A stretch of DNA of 9,291 nt from an uncultured Lachnospiraceae bacterium (GCA_910588825.1 CAJURF010000099.1:1-9291); one strand, 5' to 3'; shown: positions 1 through 7,258, counted from the first letter of the stretch. The notes: generated by a model from the letters alone, not told the origin. Translations and numbers: made by a program.

Positions 1-299
1 TGAGGAGCGTGTATGAGCAGGTGAACCAGATACACAGCGACGCCCTCAGCTTTGACTCCATTGTTCCTATGAAGAAAGCCCGCGAAAATCTGGGCGGGAG
101 GATTCTCATGGGGAATGTGAGCACCTACGCACTGGAGTTCGGAATCCCCAAACAGATTGAGAAGATGACCAAAAATTGTGTGGCAGACGGGTCAGATATT
201 TTGTCTCCCGCCTGCGGCCTGGGGACAAAGTCACCCCTGAAAAATGTCCAGGCCATTCTTCAGACACTGAAAAAAGATGAGGTTTTAGCCAATGCCTGA
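1..299 (+). CDS. MtaA/CmuA-like UroD-superfamily methyltransferase, C-terminal part (5' end outside window)
   Basis: The reading frame is open from the window edge (first full codon at base 3) to the TGA at 297-299, so this is the last ~98 residues of a longer gene. The GTG at base 9 is probably internal, not a start. The segment has the C-terminal pattern of the corrinoid-linked UroD superfamily (MtaA, MtbA, CmuA): a beta strand with GNVSTYALEFG, then a helix, then SPACGLGTKSPLKN near the end. In the characterised zinc methyltransferases the Cys in this last motif (TGC at 213-215) is the third zinc ligand that activates a thiol substrate; its presence suggests a functional zinc site, but the H-x-C half of the site lies outside the window. 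The stop overlaps the start of the corrinoid activator gene by 8 bases, implying translational coupling. Family assignment is good; substrate is unknown. True uroporphyrinogen decarboxylase (HemE) is unlikely because of the Cys motif and the neighbour. Confidence 0.85.
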   Translation, partial: RSVYEQVNQIHSDALSFDSIVPMKKARENLGGRILMGNVSTYALEFGIPKQIEKMTKNCVADGSDILSPACGLGTKSPLKNVQAILQTLKKDEVLANA

Positions 300-2139
300 G
301 ATCAGAGTACAGTCGTCAGGGAAATGTTATGCCTATACGCCGGGAGAAAGTCTTCTGGAAATTCTTCTGGCAGCGGAAGTTTTTGTGGAAAATCCCTGTA
401 ACGGAAAAGGAGTCTGTGGCAAATGCCGGGTGAAAATTTTAAAAGGCGCTCTCTCAGAACCATGTGCCACAGAGCAGGAAACGATCAAAGAAAAAGAACT
501 GGCCCGGGGAATCCGGCTTTCCTGTATGGTGCGGCCAAAGGGAGACTTAGAGATTGAACTTCTGGGCCGTGAGAAAAAGCATGAGGTGCTGGCGTCGGGA
601 TATGTCCCGGAGTTTGCCTTTGACTGCGGCATCCACAAACATCTGGTGGAAATTCAAAAACCTGCACTCCATGACCAGACTCCCCTGGAAGATCAAATAA
701 AGAATCAGCTGAAAGAACAGACAGGGGGGGAGATTCTGGCCAAAAGCCTGCGTCTGGAGACTCTCCAGTCCGTGAGCTTTCAGCCTGGCCTGGCAACTGT
801 GGTGCGCCGGGGAAACCATGTGATGCACATAGAAGAAGGGGATACCGTGGATATTCTGTACGGTATCGCAATTGATATCGGCACCACCACGGTAGTCTGT
901 GCCTTGGTGGATATGCACACAGGGGAAGAACTGGCCCATGCTTCTATGATTAACGCCCAGAAGCATTTCGGTCTGGATGTGCTCACCAGAATCACTTACG
1001 AAATGGAACATCCCCAGGACGGAATCAAAAACCTCCAGGACGCTATGGTGAAATCCATCAATGACATGATAGGAGACGTCTGTGTCCAGGCAGGCGTATT
1101 GCGGGAGCATATCTATGAGATCACCGTGGGAGCCAACTGTACTATGATGCATATGCTGTTGGGGGTGGACGCGGTACCCATTGGGAAAGCCCCCTATGCC
1201 CCTATGTTTGTGAGGGCGAAGGATCTTCCGGCGGCCTGGGCGGGAATCCATGCCGCGCCCGGGGCCAGGCTTTACTGTCTGCCGTCCGTGTCCGCCTATA
1301 TCGGTGCGGATATTGTGGCGGGGGCGTATGTCTGCCAGCTGCGAAAAGAAAAGGGGAATGTTCTGTTCATTGACATCGGTACAAACGGGGAAATTGTGCT
1401 GGCTCATCAGGGTCGTCTGCTGTGCTGCTCCTGTGCCGCAGGGCCTGCCCTGGAAGGGATGAATATCAGTTCCGGTATGCGGGCGGCTCAGGGGGCTGTG
1501 GAGGATGTGAAAATCACCCCTCAGGGTGTTCATCTGAAAGTAATCGGAGAGGAGCCAGCAGCGGGTATCTGTGGCAGCGGGATTCTGGCCGCGGTAAAAG
1601 AGCTTTTGAAAACGGGACTGATTAGTAAAAGCGGCGTATTTATCAAAAAGGAGAAACTGGACGAAACGGATTACCGATATCCCATGATCGGGACAGACGG
1701 GGCAAGAAGGGAATTTATTCTGGCCAGCCATCCTGAGAAAATACAGATTACCCAGCAGGATATTCGACAGGTGCAGCTGGCCAAAGGCGCCATATTGTCA
1801 GGATTTCTCGCTTTGCTCAATGAGGCGGGCATAGGAATGGAAGAACTGGACAAGGTGCTCATTGCCGGTCAGTTCGGCGCCCACCTTCCTGTGGACAGTA
1901 TGACGGGAATCGGCATTTTACCCCGCGAAGTGGCAGATAAGATTGTCTATGTGGGCAATACTTCCAAGACAGGCGCGTATATGGCTCTCATGTCCGGGAA
2001 AGTGAAGCGGGAGATGGAAGAACTGGCTCACTATATGGATTATATGGAACTGGGAGCCACGAAAGGATACGAGCGGCTGTTTGCCGACTGTCTGATCTTC
2101 CCGGATTTTTCCGATGTTCAGGGAGAAGGAGAGGAATAA
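292..2139 (+). CDS. ATP-dependent reductive activator of corrinoid proteins (2Fe-2S ferredoxin domain + ASKHA domain)
   Basis: Predicted cytoplasmic activase (RACo/RACE family) that reduces inactive Co(II) corrinoid, formed by accidental oxidation in methyl-transfer cycles, back to Co(I) using ATP. The 615-residue length fits the family. Residues 1-95 form a plant-type ferredoxin domain with cluster cysteines C36, C42, C45 and C78 (C-x5-C-x2-C then a distant C). A linker at about 96-190 follows. The ASKHA domain begins near 191 with AIDIGTTTVVCALVD (phosphate-1), then VGANCTMMHMLLG (279-291), LFIDIGTNGEIVLA (358-371, phosphate-2), CAAGPALEGMNISSG (381-395), GICGSGILAA (425-434) and VLIAGQFGAHL (522-532), all typical of the DUF4445/ASKHA activators. 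The ATG at 292 has a GATGAGG ribosome binding site about 9 bases upstream and overlaps the preceding gene by 8 bases. It sits between two UroD-superfamily genes, so it most likely serves their corrinoid partner. Archaeal RamA is a less good match because it carries C-terminal 4Fe-4S motifs, absent here. Confidence 0.93.
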   Translation: MPEIRVQSSGKCYAYTPGESLLEILLAAEVFVENPCNGKGVCGKCRVKILKGALSEPCATEQETIKEKELARGIRLSCMVRPKGDLEIELLGREKKHEVLASGYVPEFAFDCGIHKHLVEIQKPALHDQTPLEDQIKNQLKEQTGGEILAKSLRLETLQSVSFQPGLATVVRRGNHVMHIEEGDTVDILYGIAIDIGTTTVVCALVDMHTGEELAHASMINAQKHFGLDVLTRITYEMEHPQDGIKNLQDAMVKSINDMIGDVCVQAGVLREHIYEITVGANCTMMHMLLGVDAVPIGKAPYAPMFVRAKDLPAAWAGIHAAPGARLYCLPSVSAYIGADIVAGAYVCQLRKEKGNVLFIDIGTNGEIVLAHQGRLLCCSCAAGPALEGMNISSGMRAAQGAVEDVKITPQGVHLKVIGEEPAAGICGSGILAAVKELLKTGLISKSGVFIKKEKLDETDYRYPMIGTDGARREFILASHPEKIQITQQDIRQVQLAKGAILSGFLALLNEAGIGMEELDKVLIAGQFGAHLPVDSMTGIGILPREVADKIVYVGNTSKTGAYMALMSGKVKREMEELAHYMDYMELGATKGYERLFADCLIFPDFSDVQGEGEE

Positions 2140-3005
2140 TGGGGAAAATTCTTGATTATCAATGCACTTACGACAATGCGGTGGGAATCAGCAGTGAGAT
2201 TACCGAAAAACTGGACCTGACATTTCCAGACGCATATCTCCATTGGGATACCATGGTGAAAATTGCCCTGGAGATAAAGAAGCAGGAAGGGGCCTCCTTT
2301 TGCGAGCTTCCCTTCTGCCATACTCTGGAGGCGGAGGCCATGGGCGGCATTGTGAATTTCGGCAATGCCATGGCAGGCCCCAGGGCAAAAGAATATATCT
2401 GCGAGACGCCGGATGAGGTGCTGGCTCTTCCAGAAATTGATTATGAAAAAGGCCGGATTTTTGAGACGCTGAAGGCCTGTAAATATTTGAGGGAACAGGG
2501 AGAAAATGTCGCTTTGATGATTTCAGGGCCTTTCACAATTCTCAATGTGCTGATGGACGCTGGGCTGGTATTCCGCTTTCTGAGAAAACAGCCGGAGAAG
2601 ATGCAGCAGATTTTTGATAAATTTGCGGAGGAACTGCTGCGCTTTATCAAAAAAGCCCTGGAATACCAGGTAAATATCATCAGCTATGCAGATTCTTCCG
2701 GAGGTCTTAATATTTTAGGACCCAAAAACACACAATATGTGATGGAACATTTTTCATATCCATTTTTGAAACGTGCCCAGGAGGCTGTGGAAGGAAAAGC
2801 ACAGATTTTCCTGTGTCCCAAGACTTCCTATGCCCTGCTGGGGACGGATAAGATGATATGGGAAGAAATTCCGATTCCAGAGCCCATGAAATATGTGGAC
2901 GGGGCACTGCTGGTGAAAGACCATGCGCCCATTGTGGGACAGGTGTGTATTAAAAATATCGATTATATGGTACAAAAGGAAATAAAAGCAGTAAAATTGG
3001 TTTAG
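2139..3005 (+). CDS. Short divergent UroD-superfamily protein, probable corrinoid-linked methyltransferase
   Basis: A 288-residue cytoplasmic protein of the uroporphyrinogen decarboxylase/methylcobamide methyltransferase superfamily. Visible family landmarks are PFCHTLEAEAMGG (58-70), an early strand typical of MtaA-like members, ALMISGPFTILNVLMD (125-140), YADSSGG (183-189) on a central strand, and IFLCPKTS (223-230) followed by GQVCIKN (267-273) near the end. The protein is roughly 40-60 residues shorter than usual for MtaA/MtbA proteins. The zinc site looks altered: the usual H-x-C motif reads F224-L-C226, so the His ligand position is Phe, and the possible third ligand C270 lies only 44 residues later. 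C55, C60 and H61 are further candidate metal or thiol ligands. The ATG overlaps the activator stop by one base (TAATG), with AGGAG ending 7 bases before it. It could be the second methyltransferase of the pathway or a regulatory or corrinoid-binding paralogue; which reaction it performs is not shown. Confidence 0.8.
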   Translation: MGKILDYQCTYDNAVGISSEITEKLDLTFPDAYLHWDTMVKIALEIKKQEGASFCELPFCHTLEAEAMGGIVNFGNAMAGPRAKEYICETPDEVLALPEIDYEKGRIFETLKACKYLREQGENVALMISGPFTILNVLMDAGLVFRFLRKQPEKMQQIFDKFAEELLRFIKKALEYQVNIISYADSSGGLNILGPKNTQYVMEHFSYPFLKRAQEAVEGKAQIFLCPKTSYALLGTDKMIWEEIPIPEPMKYVDGALLVKDHAPIVGQVCIKNIDYMVQKEIKAVKLV

Positions 3006-3011
3006 AATGTG

Positions 3012-3030
3012 TTTGAAAACTATTTGAAAA
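3012..3030 (+). repeat. Direct repeat of TTTGAAAA in the gap before yedF
   Basis: The 40-base gap between the UroD-like gene and yedF holds two perfect copies of TTTGAAAA at 3012-3019 and 3023-3030, spaced 11 bases start to start, about one helical turn. The copies end just before the ribosome binding site. They could be an operator, an AT-rich translation-enhancing leader, or chance in an A/T-rich spacer. No convincing -35/-10 pair was seen with them. Confidence 0.35.
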
Positions 3031-3033
3031 TTC

Positions 3034-3039
3034 AGGAGG
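3034..3039 (+). promoter_or_regulatory. Ribosome binding site of yedF
   Basis: AGGAGG, 6 bases before the ATG at 3046, close to the consensus Shine-Dalgarno sequence. It fixes the start and suggests strong independent initiation, not coupling to the gene upstream. Confidence 0.85.
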
Positions 3040-3045
3040 AAGTAA

Positions 3046-3663
3046 ATGATTCAGGTAAATGCAATAGGAGATGCCTGCCCCATTCCGGTGGTGAAGACAA
3101 AAAATGCAATTCGGGAACTGGCAGGACCGGGGATTGTGGAGACATTGGTTGACAATGAAATCGCTGTACAGAACCTTACAAAAATGGCCAATCAAAAGGG
3201 GTACGGCGTAAAGTCAGAAAAGCTGGGAGAAAACCAGTACAAAGTTGCCATGACCATAGGCGAAGGGGCAGAGATACCAGAGGAAAATGAGGCAGAAGCC
3301 TGCCTGGTACAGCCTGGACCAAGAAAGAAGAAAATTGTGGCAGTGATCTCGTCCTCAGAAATGGGCGGCGGCTCCGAAGAGCTGGGAAAGGCGCTGATGA
3401 AAGGATTTATCTATGCCCTGGGCCAGCAGGATGTTCTGCCGGAAACCATTTTATTCTATAATGGAGGAGCGGCCATGAGTTGCGAGGGCTCCCCGGCGCT
3501 GGAGGATTTAAAAAGCATGGAGGCACAGGGAGTGGAGATTCTCACCTGCGGCACCTGCCTTGATTTCTATCATCTGAAGGAAAAACTCCAGGTGGGAGAG
3601 GTCACCAATATGTATGTGATTGTGGAGAAGATGACTGGGGCGGATTTGATTGTGAAACCGTAG
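3046..3663 (+). CDS. yedF: YedF-type sulfurtransferase-like/selenium metabolism protein (TusA domain + DsrE-like domain)
   Basis: A 205-residue cytoplasmic fusion protein. Residues 1-72 are a TusA/SirA-like domain with the diagnostic DACPIPVVKTK motif; C11 of the CPxP motif is the persulfide-carrying residue in TusA relatives. A charged linker (about 73-94) leads to a DsrE-like domain (about 95-205) starting KKKIVAVISSSEMGGGSEELG. This domain carries C146 and the pair C168/C171 in LTCGTCLDFY, and then GEVTNMYVIVEKM. This two-domain layout and the CGTCLDFY and TNMY motifs match the family called selenium metabolism protein YedF, which tends to occur in selenium-using bacteria; its exact biochemical role is not established. 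Likely action is transfer or holding of a persulfide or selenium-bearing sulfur. Its place between a corrinoid methyl-transfer module and an importer is unusual. A bare TusA is excluded by the second domain. Confidence 0.9.
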   Translation: MIQVNAIGDACPIPVVKTKNAIRELAGPGIVETLVDNEIAVQNLTKMANQKGYGVKSEKLGENQYKVAMTIGEGAEIPEENEAEACLVQPGPRKKKIVAVISSSEMGGGSEELGKALMKGFIYALGQQDVLPETILFYNGGAAMSCEGSPALEDLKSMEAQGVEILTCGTCLDFYHLKEKLQVGEVTNMYVIVEKMTGADLIVKP

Positions 3664-3668
3664 GTTTG

Positions 3669-3692
3669 TTTCAAAATATATTCGAAAATATA
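3669..3692 (+). repeat. Imperfect 12-base tandem repeat in the gap before the binding-protein gene
   Basis: TTTCAAAATATA (3669-3680) is followed directly by TTCGAAAATATA (3681-3692), 10 of 12 bases identical. The stretch resembles the TTTGAAAA pair in the previous gap, in the same position just upstream of a ribosome binding site. It may be a related regulatory or leader element; coincidence in A/T-rich spacer DNA is possible. Confidence 0.3.
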
Positions 3693-3709
3693 GATGGAGG
3701 ACTGATAAC

Positions 3710-5350
3710 ATGAAAAAGAAATTAATCGGAATGATGCTGTGTGCCGCCATGGCGGCTTCCCTGCTGGCAGGCTGTGGAAGTTCAGGGAGTTCAGGAAGCG
3801 ATACGGCAGGCCAGACGGAGGACTCTGCCGGACAAGAAGACAAAGAGGACGCCCAGGAGCAGACCAAAGATACTGACGACGCAGGGGATGAAGAAAGCGG
3901 CAGTGATTCCCTGGTAATCCCTGTATCGGCCACGGTGACAAATTTAAACCCCCTGCTGGAGTCTATGGCGGAAGGCGCTATGCAGCTGTCACCCTATGCA
4001 GACGAACTGTACTATGTAGATCAGGATGAGACAAGGTATTATCTGGCAGAGAGCTGTGAGGTTTCCGAAGATGGATTGACTTATACATTGAAACTGAAAG
4101 ACAATCTGAAGTGGCATGACGGAGAGGCCATCACTGCGGACGACGTGATTTTTACCGCGGATTGTAATGTGAATACAGACAACGGGGCCGGTTATACCAA
4201 CACAGTATTTATCGGAGAAGAACAGGTGAAATATGAAAAGGTAGATGACCTGACCGTGAATTTTACCATTCCACAGCCCTCAGCTTCCTATATGGCAGTT
4301 CTGGGCCACCTGCAGCTCATCCCTGCCCATGCTTTTGACGGGAATACAGATATTGCTTCTGCTGAGGCCAATCTGACAGATATCGGTTCCGGCCCCTATC
4401 AGTTATCCGAATTCCGAGACGGAGAGGCTCTGGTTCTTGAGAAATTTGAGGATTATTATGGGGATGCGCCGCAGATTGACAGCGTGGTATTCCAAGTGAT
4501 TTCCGACCCCAGCGCACAGGAAGTGGCATTCAAAAACGGCGAGATTAATTTCCTGCCTGCAGCATCTGACGCCACAGCGGAAGAATTCAAAAGCGCTAAG
4601 GGCGCAGAGCTTCACCAGCTGGGTGAGGGCCGTGTGAAATATCTGGCATGGAATAAATTCTGTGATACATGGAAAGACAAAGATGCTGTGAAAGCAGTCT
4701 TTGCTGCATTGAATCAGGAAGAGATCGTGGCGGGAGCTTACGGCGCGTCCATGGGCATTTTGGCAAATACCATTTTCAGCAACCAGAACCTGTTTTACGA
4801 TGACAGCATCAAAGGTTATGAACAGGATGTGGATGCCGCGAAGGAATTGGCTGAGAAATCCGGTCTGGCAGGAAAAACCATTAAACTGCACTATAATACA
4901 GACCGGACTTATATGGAAGAAACGGCACTTATGATTCAGCAGCAGTTAAAAGAAATTGATGTGAATGTGGAACTGGAAGGGATTGACGCCAACGGCTTCT
5001 TTGATGTGGTGTTCACCGACCAGGCAGATTATGAACTGTATCTGAATGAATATGCGGCCATCGGCGACCCGGACTCTGTTGTGGCAGGTATGTATGACGG
5101 AACATGGGGTATCAATGTGGACACCAGCCAGGAGATTCTGGACCTCTTCCAAAAGGGACGGGAAACAACAGATATGGATGAGCGCGGGGTGATTTACACA
5201 GAACTGCAGCAAAAAGCAGTGGACGAATATCTGGTATACCCCATCGCCTATCCAAACTATTGTTTTGTCACCAGTGACAGCCTTCAGGGGGCAGAGCACT
5301 ATACCACAACACCAGTATTTGAAGATTATACGAAACTTTCATTTAAATGA
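3710..5350 (+). CDS. ABC transporter substrate-binding lipoprotein, family 5 (peptide/nickel/opine type)
   Basis: A 546-residue extracytoplasmic binding protein that delivers ligand to the permeases encoded downstream. Residues 1-22 are a lipoprotein signal: MKKK start, hydrophobic core, and lipobox LLAGC with lipidated C22. A Ser/Gly then Asp/Glu-rich linker (about 23-67) tethers the domain to the membrane. The SBP_bac_5 fold begins near 68 with LVIPVSATVTNLNPLL. It shows the family signature around residues 125-146 (LKDNLKWHDGEAITADDVIF) and the later strand KFEDYYGDAPQIDSVVFQV. The length fits the family. The TGGAGG at 3695-3700 lies 9 bases before the ATG. The family takes up peptides, nickel chelates, opines, haem and other small compounds, so the ligand is open; the neighbouring methyl-transfer genes hint at a methylated compound, but that is inference. 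It is the first gene of a complete importer set. Confidence 0.93.
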   Translation: MKKKLIGMMLCAAMAASLLAGCGSSGSSGSDTAGQTEDSAGQEDKEDAQEQTKDTDDAGDEESGSDSLVIPVSATVTNLNPLLESMAEGAMQLSPYADELYYVDQDETRYYLAESCEVSEDGLTYTLKLKDNLKWHDGEAITADDVIFTADCNVNTDNGAGYTNTVFIGEEQVKYEKVDDLTVNFTIPQPSASYMAVLGHLQLIPAHAFDGNTDIASAEANLTDIGSGPYQLSEFRDGEALVLEKFEDYYGDAPQIDSVVFQVISDPSAQEVAFKNGEINFLPAASDATAEEFKSAKGAELHQLGEGRVKYLAWNKFCDTWKDKDAVKAVFAALNQEEIVAGAYGASMGILANTIFSNQNLFYDDSIKGYEQDVDAAKELAEKSGLAGKTIKLHYNTDRTYMEETALMIQQQLKEIDVNVELEGIDANGFFDVVFTDQADYELYLNEYAAIGDPDSVVAGMYDGTWGINVDTSQEILDLFQKGRETTDMDERGVIYTELQQKAVDEYLVYPIAYPNYCFVTSDSLQGAEHYTTTPVFEDYTKLSFK

Positions 5351-5360
5351 TAGAAATTAT

Positions 5361-5403
5361 AGGGGCTGTCGGAAAATGGGATTTGCACATTCCGGCAGCC
5401 CCT
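5361..5403 (+). terminator. Strong stem-loop between the binding-protein and permease genes (attenuator or mRNA stabiliser)
   Basis: Arms 5361-5374 (AGGGGCTGTCGGAA) and 5390-5403 (TTCCGGCAGCCCCT) pair over 14 positions, with 13 Watson-Crick pairs and one G-U wobble, around a 15-base loop. No T-run follows, so a classical intrinsic terminator is unlikely. In binding-protein-first ABC operons such hairpins commonly protect the 5' segment from 3' exonucleases, giving more binding protein than permease. Partial termination is the alternative. Confidence 0.75.
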
Positions 5404-5422
5404 GCTGGATTGGAGCGTTAAG

Positions 5423-6403
5423 ATGAGTCATTTTATAGGAAAGCGTCTGGTTCAGATGGCTGTGGTATTCGTATTTGTGTCCGTGTTTGCGTTTTCGATT
5501 ATCTATTTTTCACCTGGGGACCCCCTGTATCTCTATACATCACCTTCCGTATCTGTCTATAAGATGACAGATGAGCAGCTGGAGGATATGCGGGAGTCCC
5601 TGGGGCTTACCGGAAATGCGGCACAGCGCTACCTGAACTGGGCGGGAAAGATGCTTCATGGAGACTGGGGGCTGTCTGTCAGTAACCACCAGCCAGTGAA
5701 AAAGCAGATTATGGATAAACTTCCCAACACCATAGGGCTTATGGGGGCAGCGCTTTTGTTGTCTGTTATCCTGGCCATTCCCCTGGGGCTTTTGGCAGGC
5801 TCCTATAAGAATAAATGGGTGGATAACATCATCAGCGGCATCTCGTATCTGGGCATCTCCCTTCCGGCCTTCTGGTTTGGGATTATGCTCATTATTGTGT
5901 TTTCTCTGAAATTGGGATGGTTCCCCAGTTCGGGCATGCGCACCATCGGTGTAAATTCTGCCGCAGATGTGGTCCGCCACGGGGTCCTGCCGGTGATTGT
6001 GCTCAGTGTAAATAACACGGCGGTGTTTGTCCGGTATATCCGTTCTAATACCATAGAGCAGAGAGAAGAAGAATATGTGATGACCGCCATTTCCAAAGGA
6101 GTTCCTAAAATACAGGTGATGTACCGCCATGTGCTGAAGAACTGCCTTCTTCCTATTATTACTATGGTGGGAATGAACTTCGGAACTTTGATTACCGGTT
6201 CTTTCATTGTGGAATCGGTGTTTGGCTGGCCGGGACTGGGAACTTTGTGTATGGATGCCATCAACAGCCGGGATTATACCATGATTATGGGAATCACCAT
6301 GCTGGCATGTATAGTACTTTTGATCGGGAATTTTCTGGCAGATATTCTGTATGGATTTGCCGATCCCAGAATCAAACGGGGAGAGGAAAGGGAAAATGGA
6401 TAG
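5423..6403 (+). CDS. ABC transporter permease, DppB/OppB type
   Basis: A 326-residue inner membrane permease, the first of the heterodimeric pair forming the import channel. It starts with the family-typical short basic segment and first membrane helix (FIGKRLVQMAVVFVFVSVFAF, residues 4-24), then FSPGDP (29-34). This is followed by an extracytoplasmic stretch with LGLTGNAAQRYLNW and GDWGLS, characteristic of DppB-like proteins. Further membrane segments lie near 103-125, 136-165, 186-206, 243-265 and 288-310. The cytoplasmic EAA loop that docks to the ATPase is seen at about 216-245 (EEEYVMTAISKG, then RHVLKNCLLPI). GGAG at 5412-5415 is 7 bases before the ATG. The gene follows the stem-loop and overlaps the next permease gene by 8 bases. 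Confidence 0.95.
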   Translation: MSHFIGKRLVQMAVVFVFVSVFAFSIIYFSPGDPLYLYTSPSVSVYKMTDEQLEDMRESLGLTGNAAQRYLNWAGKMLHGDWGLSVSNHQPVKKQIMDKLPNTIGLMGAALLLSVILAIPLGLLAGSYKNKWVDNIISGISYLGISLPAFWFGIMLIIVFSLKLGWFPSSGMRTIGVNSAADVVRHGVLPVIVLSVNNTAVFVRYIRSNTIEQREEEYVMTAISKGVPKIQVMYRHVLKNCLLPIITMVGMNFGTLITGSFIVESVFGWPGLGTLCMDAINSRDYTMIMGITMLACIVLLIGNFLADILYGFADPRIKRGEERENG

Positions 6404-7229
6404 GAAAGTGATGAAAAAGGTATTCTTCTCCAATAAGATGACAGTTCTGTGCACAGGACTTCTGCTGGCTGTTATGGCGGCTTCTCTGCTGGCGCCCCTG
6501 TCGCCTTACGACCCGGACGCAGTGAATGTGGCAGAGAAACTGCAGGGGATGAGCAGTAAGCATATCTTTGGCACGGACAGTCTGGGGCGGGATACCTTTA
6601 CCAGGGCCCTGTATGGCGGGAGAGTATCTCTGCTGGTGGGATTCGCAGCTATGTGTGTGGCGGTTTTTATCGGCACATTCATCGGGACAGTGAGCGGATA
6701 TAAAGGCGGTAAAGTGGATAGTATCTGTATGCGGGTGGTGGATGTATTTTTGTCCGTGCCCAGCCTGCTGTTTATTATTGTGGTGTATGCTTTCATGCCG
6801 AGAAATATGGTAACGCTGGTATTGATGCTGGCCTCATTCTCGTGGACGAAAGTGGCCAGAGTGGTGAGAGCACAGACACTGACACTAAAAGAGCGTGATT
6901 TTGTAACAGCTGCCAAGGCACTGGGGGTTGGGCAGAGCACTGTCATCTGGAGACATATCATCCCTAATCTGATGCCTCAGATTATTGTTGCCTCCAGCTT
7001 AAGCATTGCCAATGCCATTTTGGACGAGTCGGCATTGAGCTTTCTGGGCTATGGCATACAGCTTCCCATGGCATCCTGGGGGAGTATGCTGCAGAGCGCC
7101 CAGCAGTATATATTGTATAATCCCATTTGTGCGGTGATTCCCGGGTCGCTGATTTTGATTACTGTATTGTGTTTTAATGTGATGGGGGATATGCTTCAGC
7201 AGATTCTGGACCCCAAACTGGTGAAATAG
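6396..7229 (+). CDS. ABC transporter permease, DppC/OppC type
   Basis: A 277-residue inner membrane permease, partner of the DppB-type protein. The ATG at 6396 is preferred: AGAGGA (6382-6387) lies 8 bases upstream and the overlap with the previous gene is a usual 8 bases. An in-frame ATG at 6351 would add 15 residues inside that gene without a good binding site. The N-terminal helix at about 16-33 leads to the diagnostic HIFGTDSLGRDTFTRALYG (57-74), in which the GTD.LGRD pattern is nearly universal in OppC/DppC. Helices lie near 78-97, 119-133, 139-150, 196-212 and 246-266. The EAA loop (ERDFVTAAKALG, 166-177, then WRHIIPNLMP) contacts the ATPases. The length is normal for DppC. Confidence 0.95.
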   Translation: MDRKVMKKVFFSNKMTVLCTGLLLAVMAASLLAPLSPYDPDAVNVAEKLQGMSSKHIFGTDSLGRDTFTRALYGGRVSLLVGFAAMCVAVFIGTFIGTVSGYKGGKVDSICMRVVDVFLSVPSLLFIIVVYAFMPRNMVTLVLMLASFSWTKVARVVRAQTLTLKERDFVTAAKALGVGQSTVIWRHIIPNLMPQIIVASSLSIANAILDESALSFLGYGIQLPMASWGSMLQSAQQYILYNPICAVIPGSLILITVLCFNVMGDMLQQILDPKLVK

Positions 7230-7245
7230 GATGACGGATTACTTT

Positions 7246-7250
7246 GGAGG
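7246..7250 (+). promoter_or_regulatory. Ribosome binding site deciding a GTG start for the DppD-type ATPase
   Basis: GGAGG lies 8 bases before the GTG at 7259. An in-frame TTG at 7244 overlaps this binding site itself and so cannot be the start it serves. The GTG also places the first beta strand (ILQVENLSVTYG) at the usual distance from the N-terminus. Confidence 0.8.
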
Positions 7251-7258
7251 AAAAAGCG

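Noticed and set aside
1..299. Haem biosynthesis uroporphyrinogen decarboxylase (HemE)
   Set aside because: The C-terminal SPACGL Cys motif and the adjoining corrinoid activator point to the methyltransferase branch of the superfamily.
547..1731. A 394-codon open frame on the minus strand inside the corrinoid activator gene
   Set aside because: It lies opposite a gene whose motifs are unmistakable, its translation has no recognisable domain and is rich in His, Gln, Arg and Pro in the manner of antisense shadows, and no good start signal was seen.
5361..5403. Classical Rho-independent terminator
   Set aside because: The stem is strong but the following bases (GCTGGATTGG) contain no T-run, and the next gene starts 20 bases later.
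6351..6395. Longer N-terminus for the DppC-type permease from ATG 6351
   Set aside because: It would overlap the upstream gene by 53 bases, lacks a good ribosome binding site and adds a polar tail unusual for the family; ATG 6396 has a good site.
5540..6454. A 304-codon open frame on the minus strand across the DppB-type permease
   Set aside because: It mirrors the permease coding sequence, is rich in His and Gln, and has no family features.
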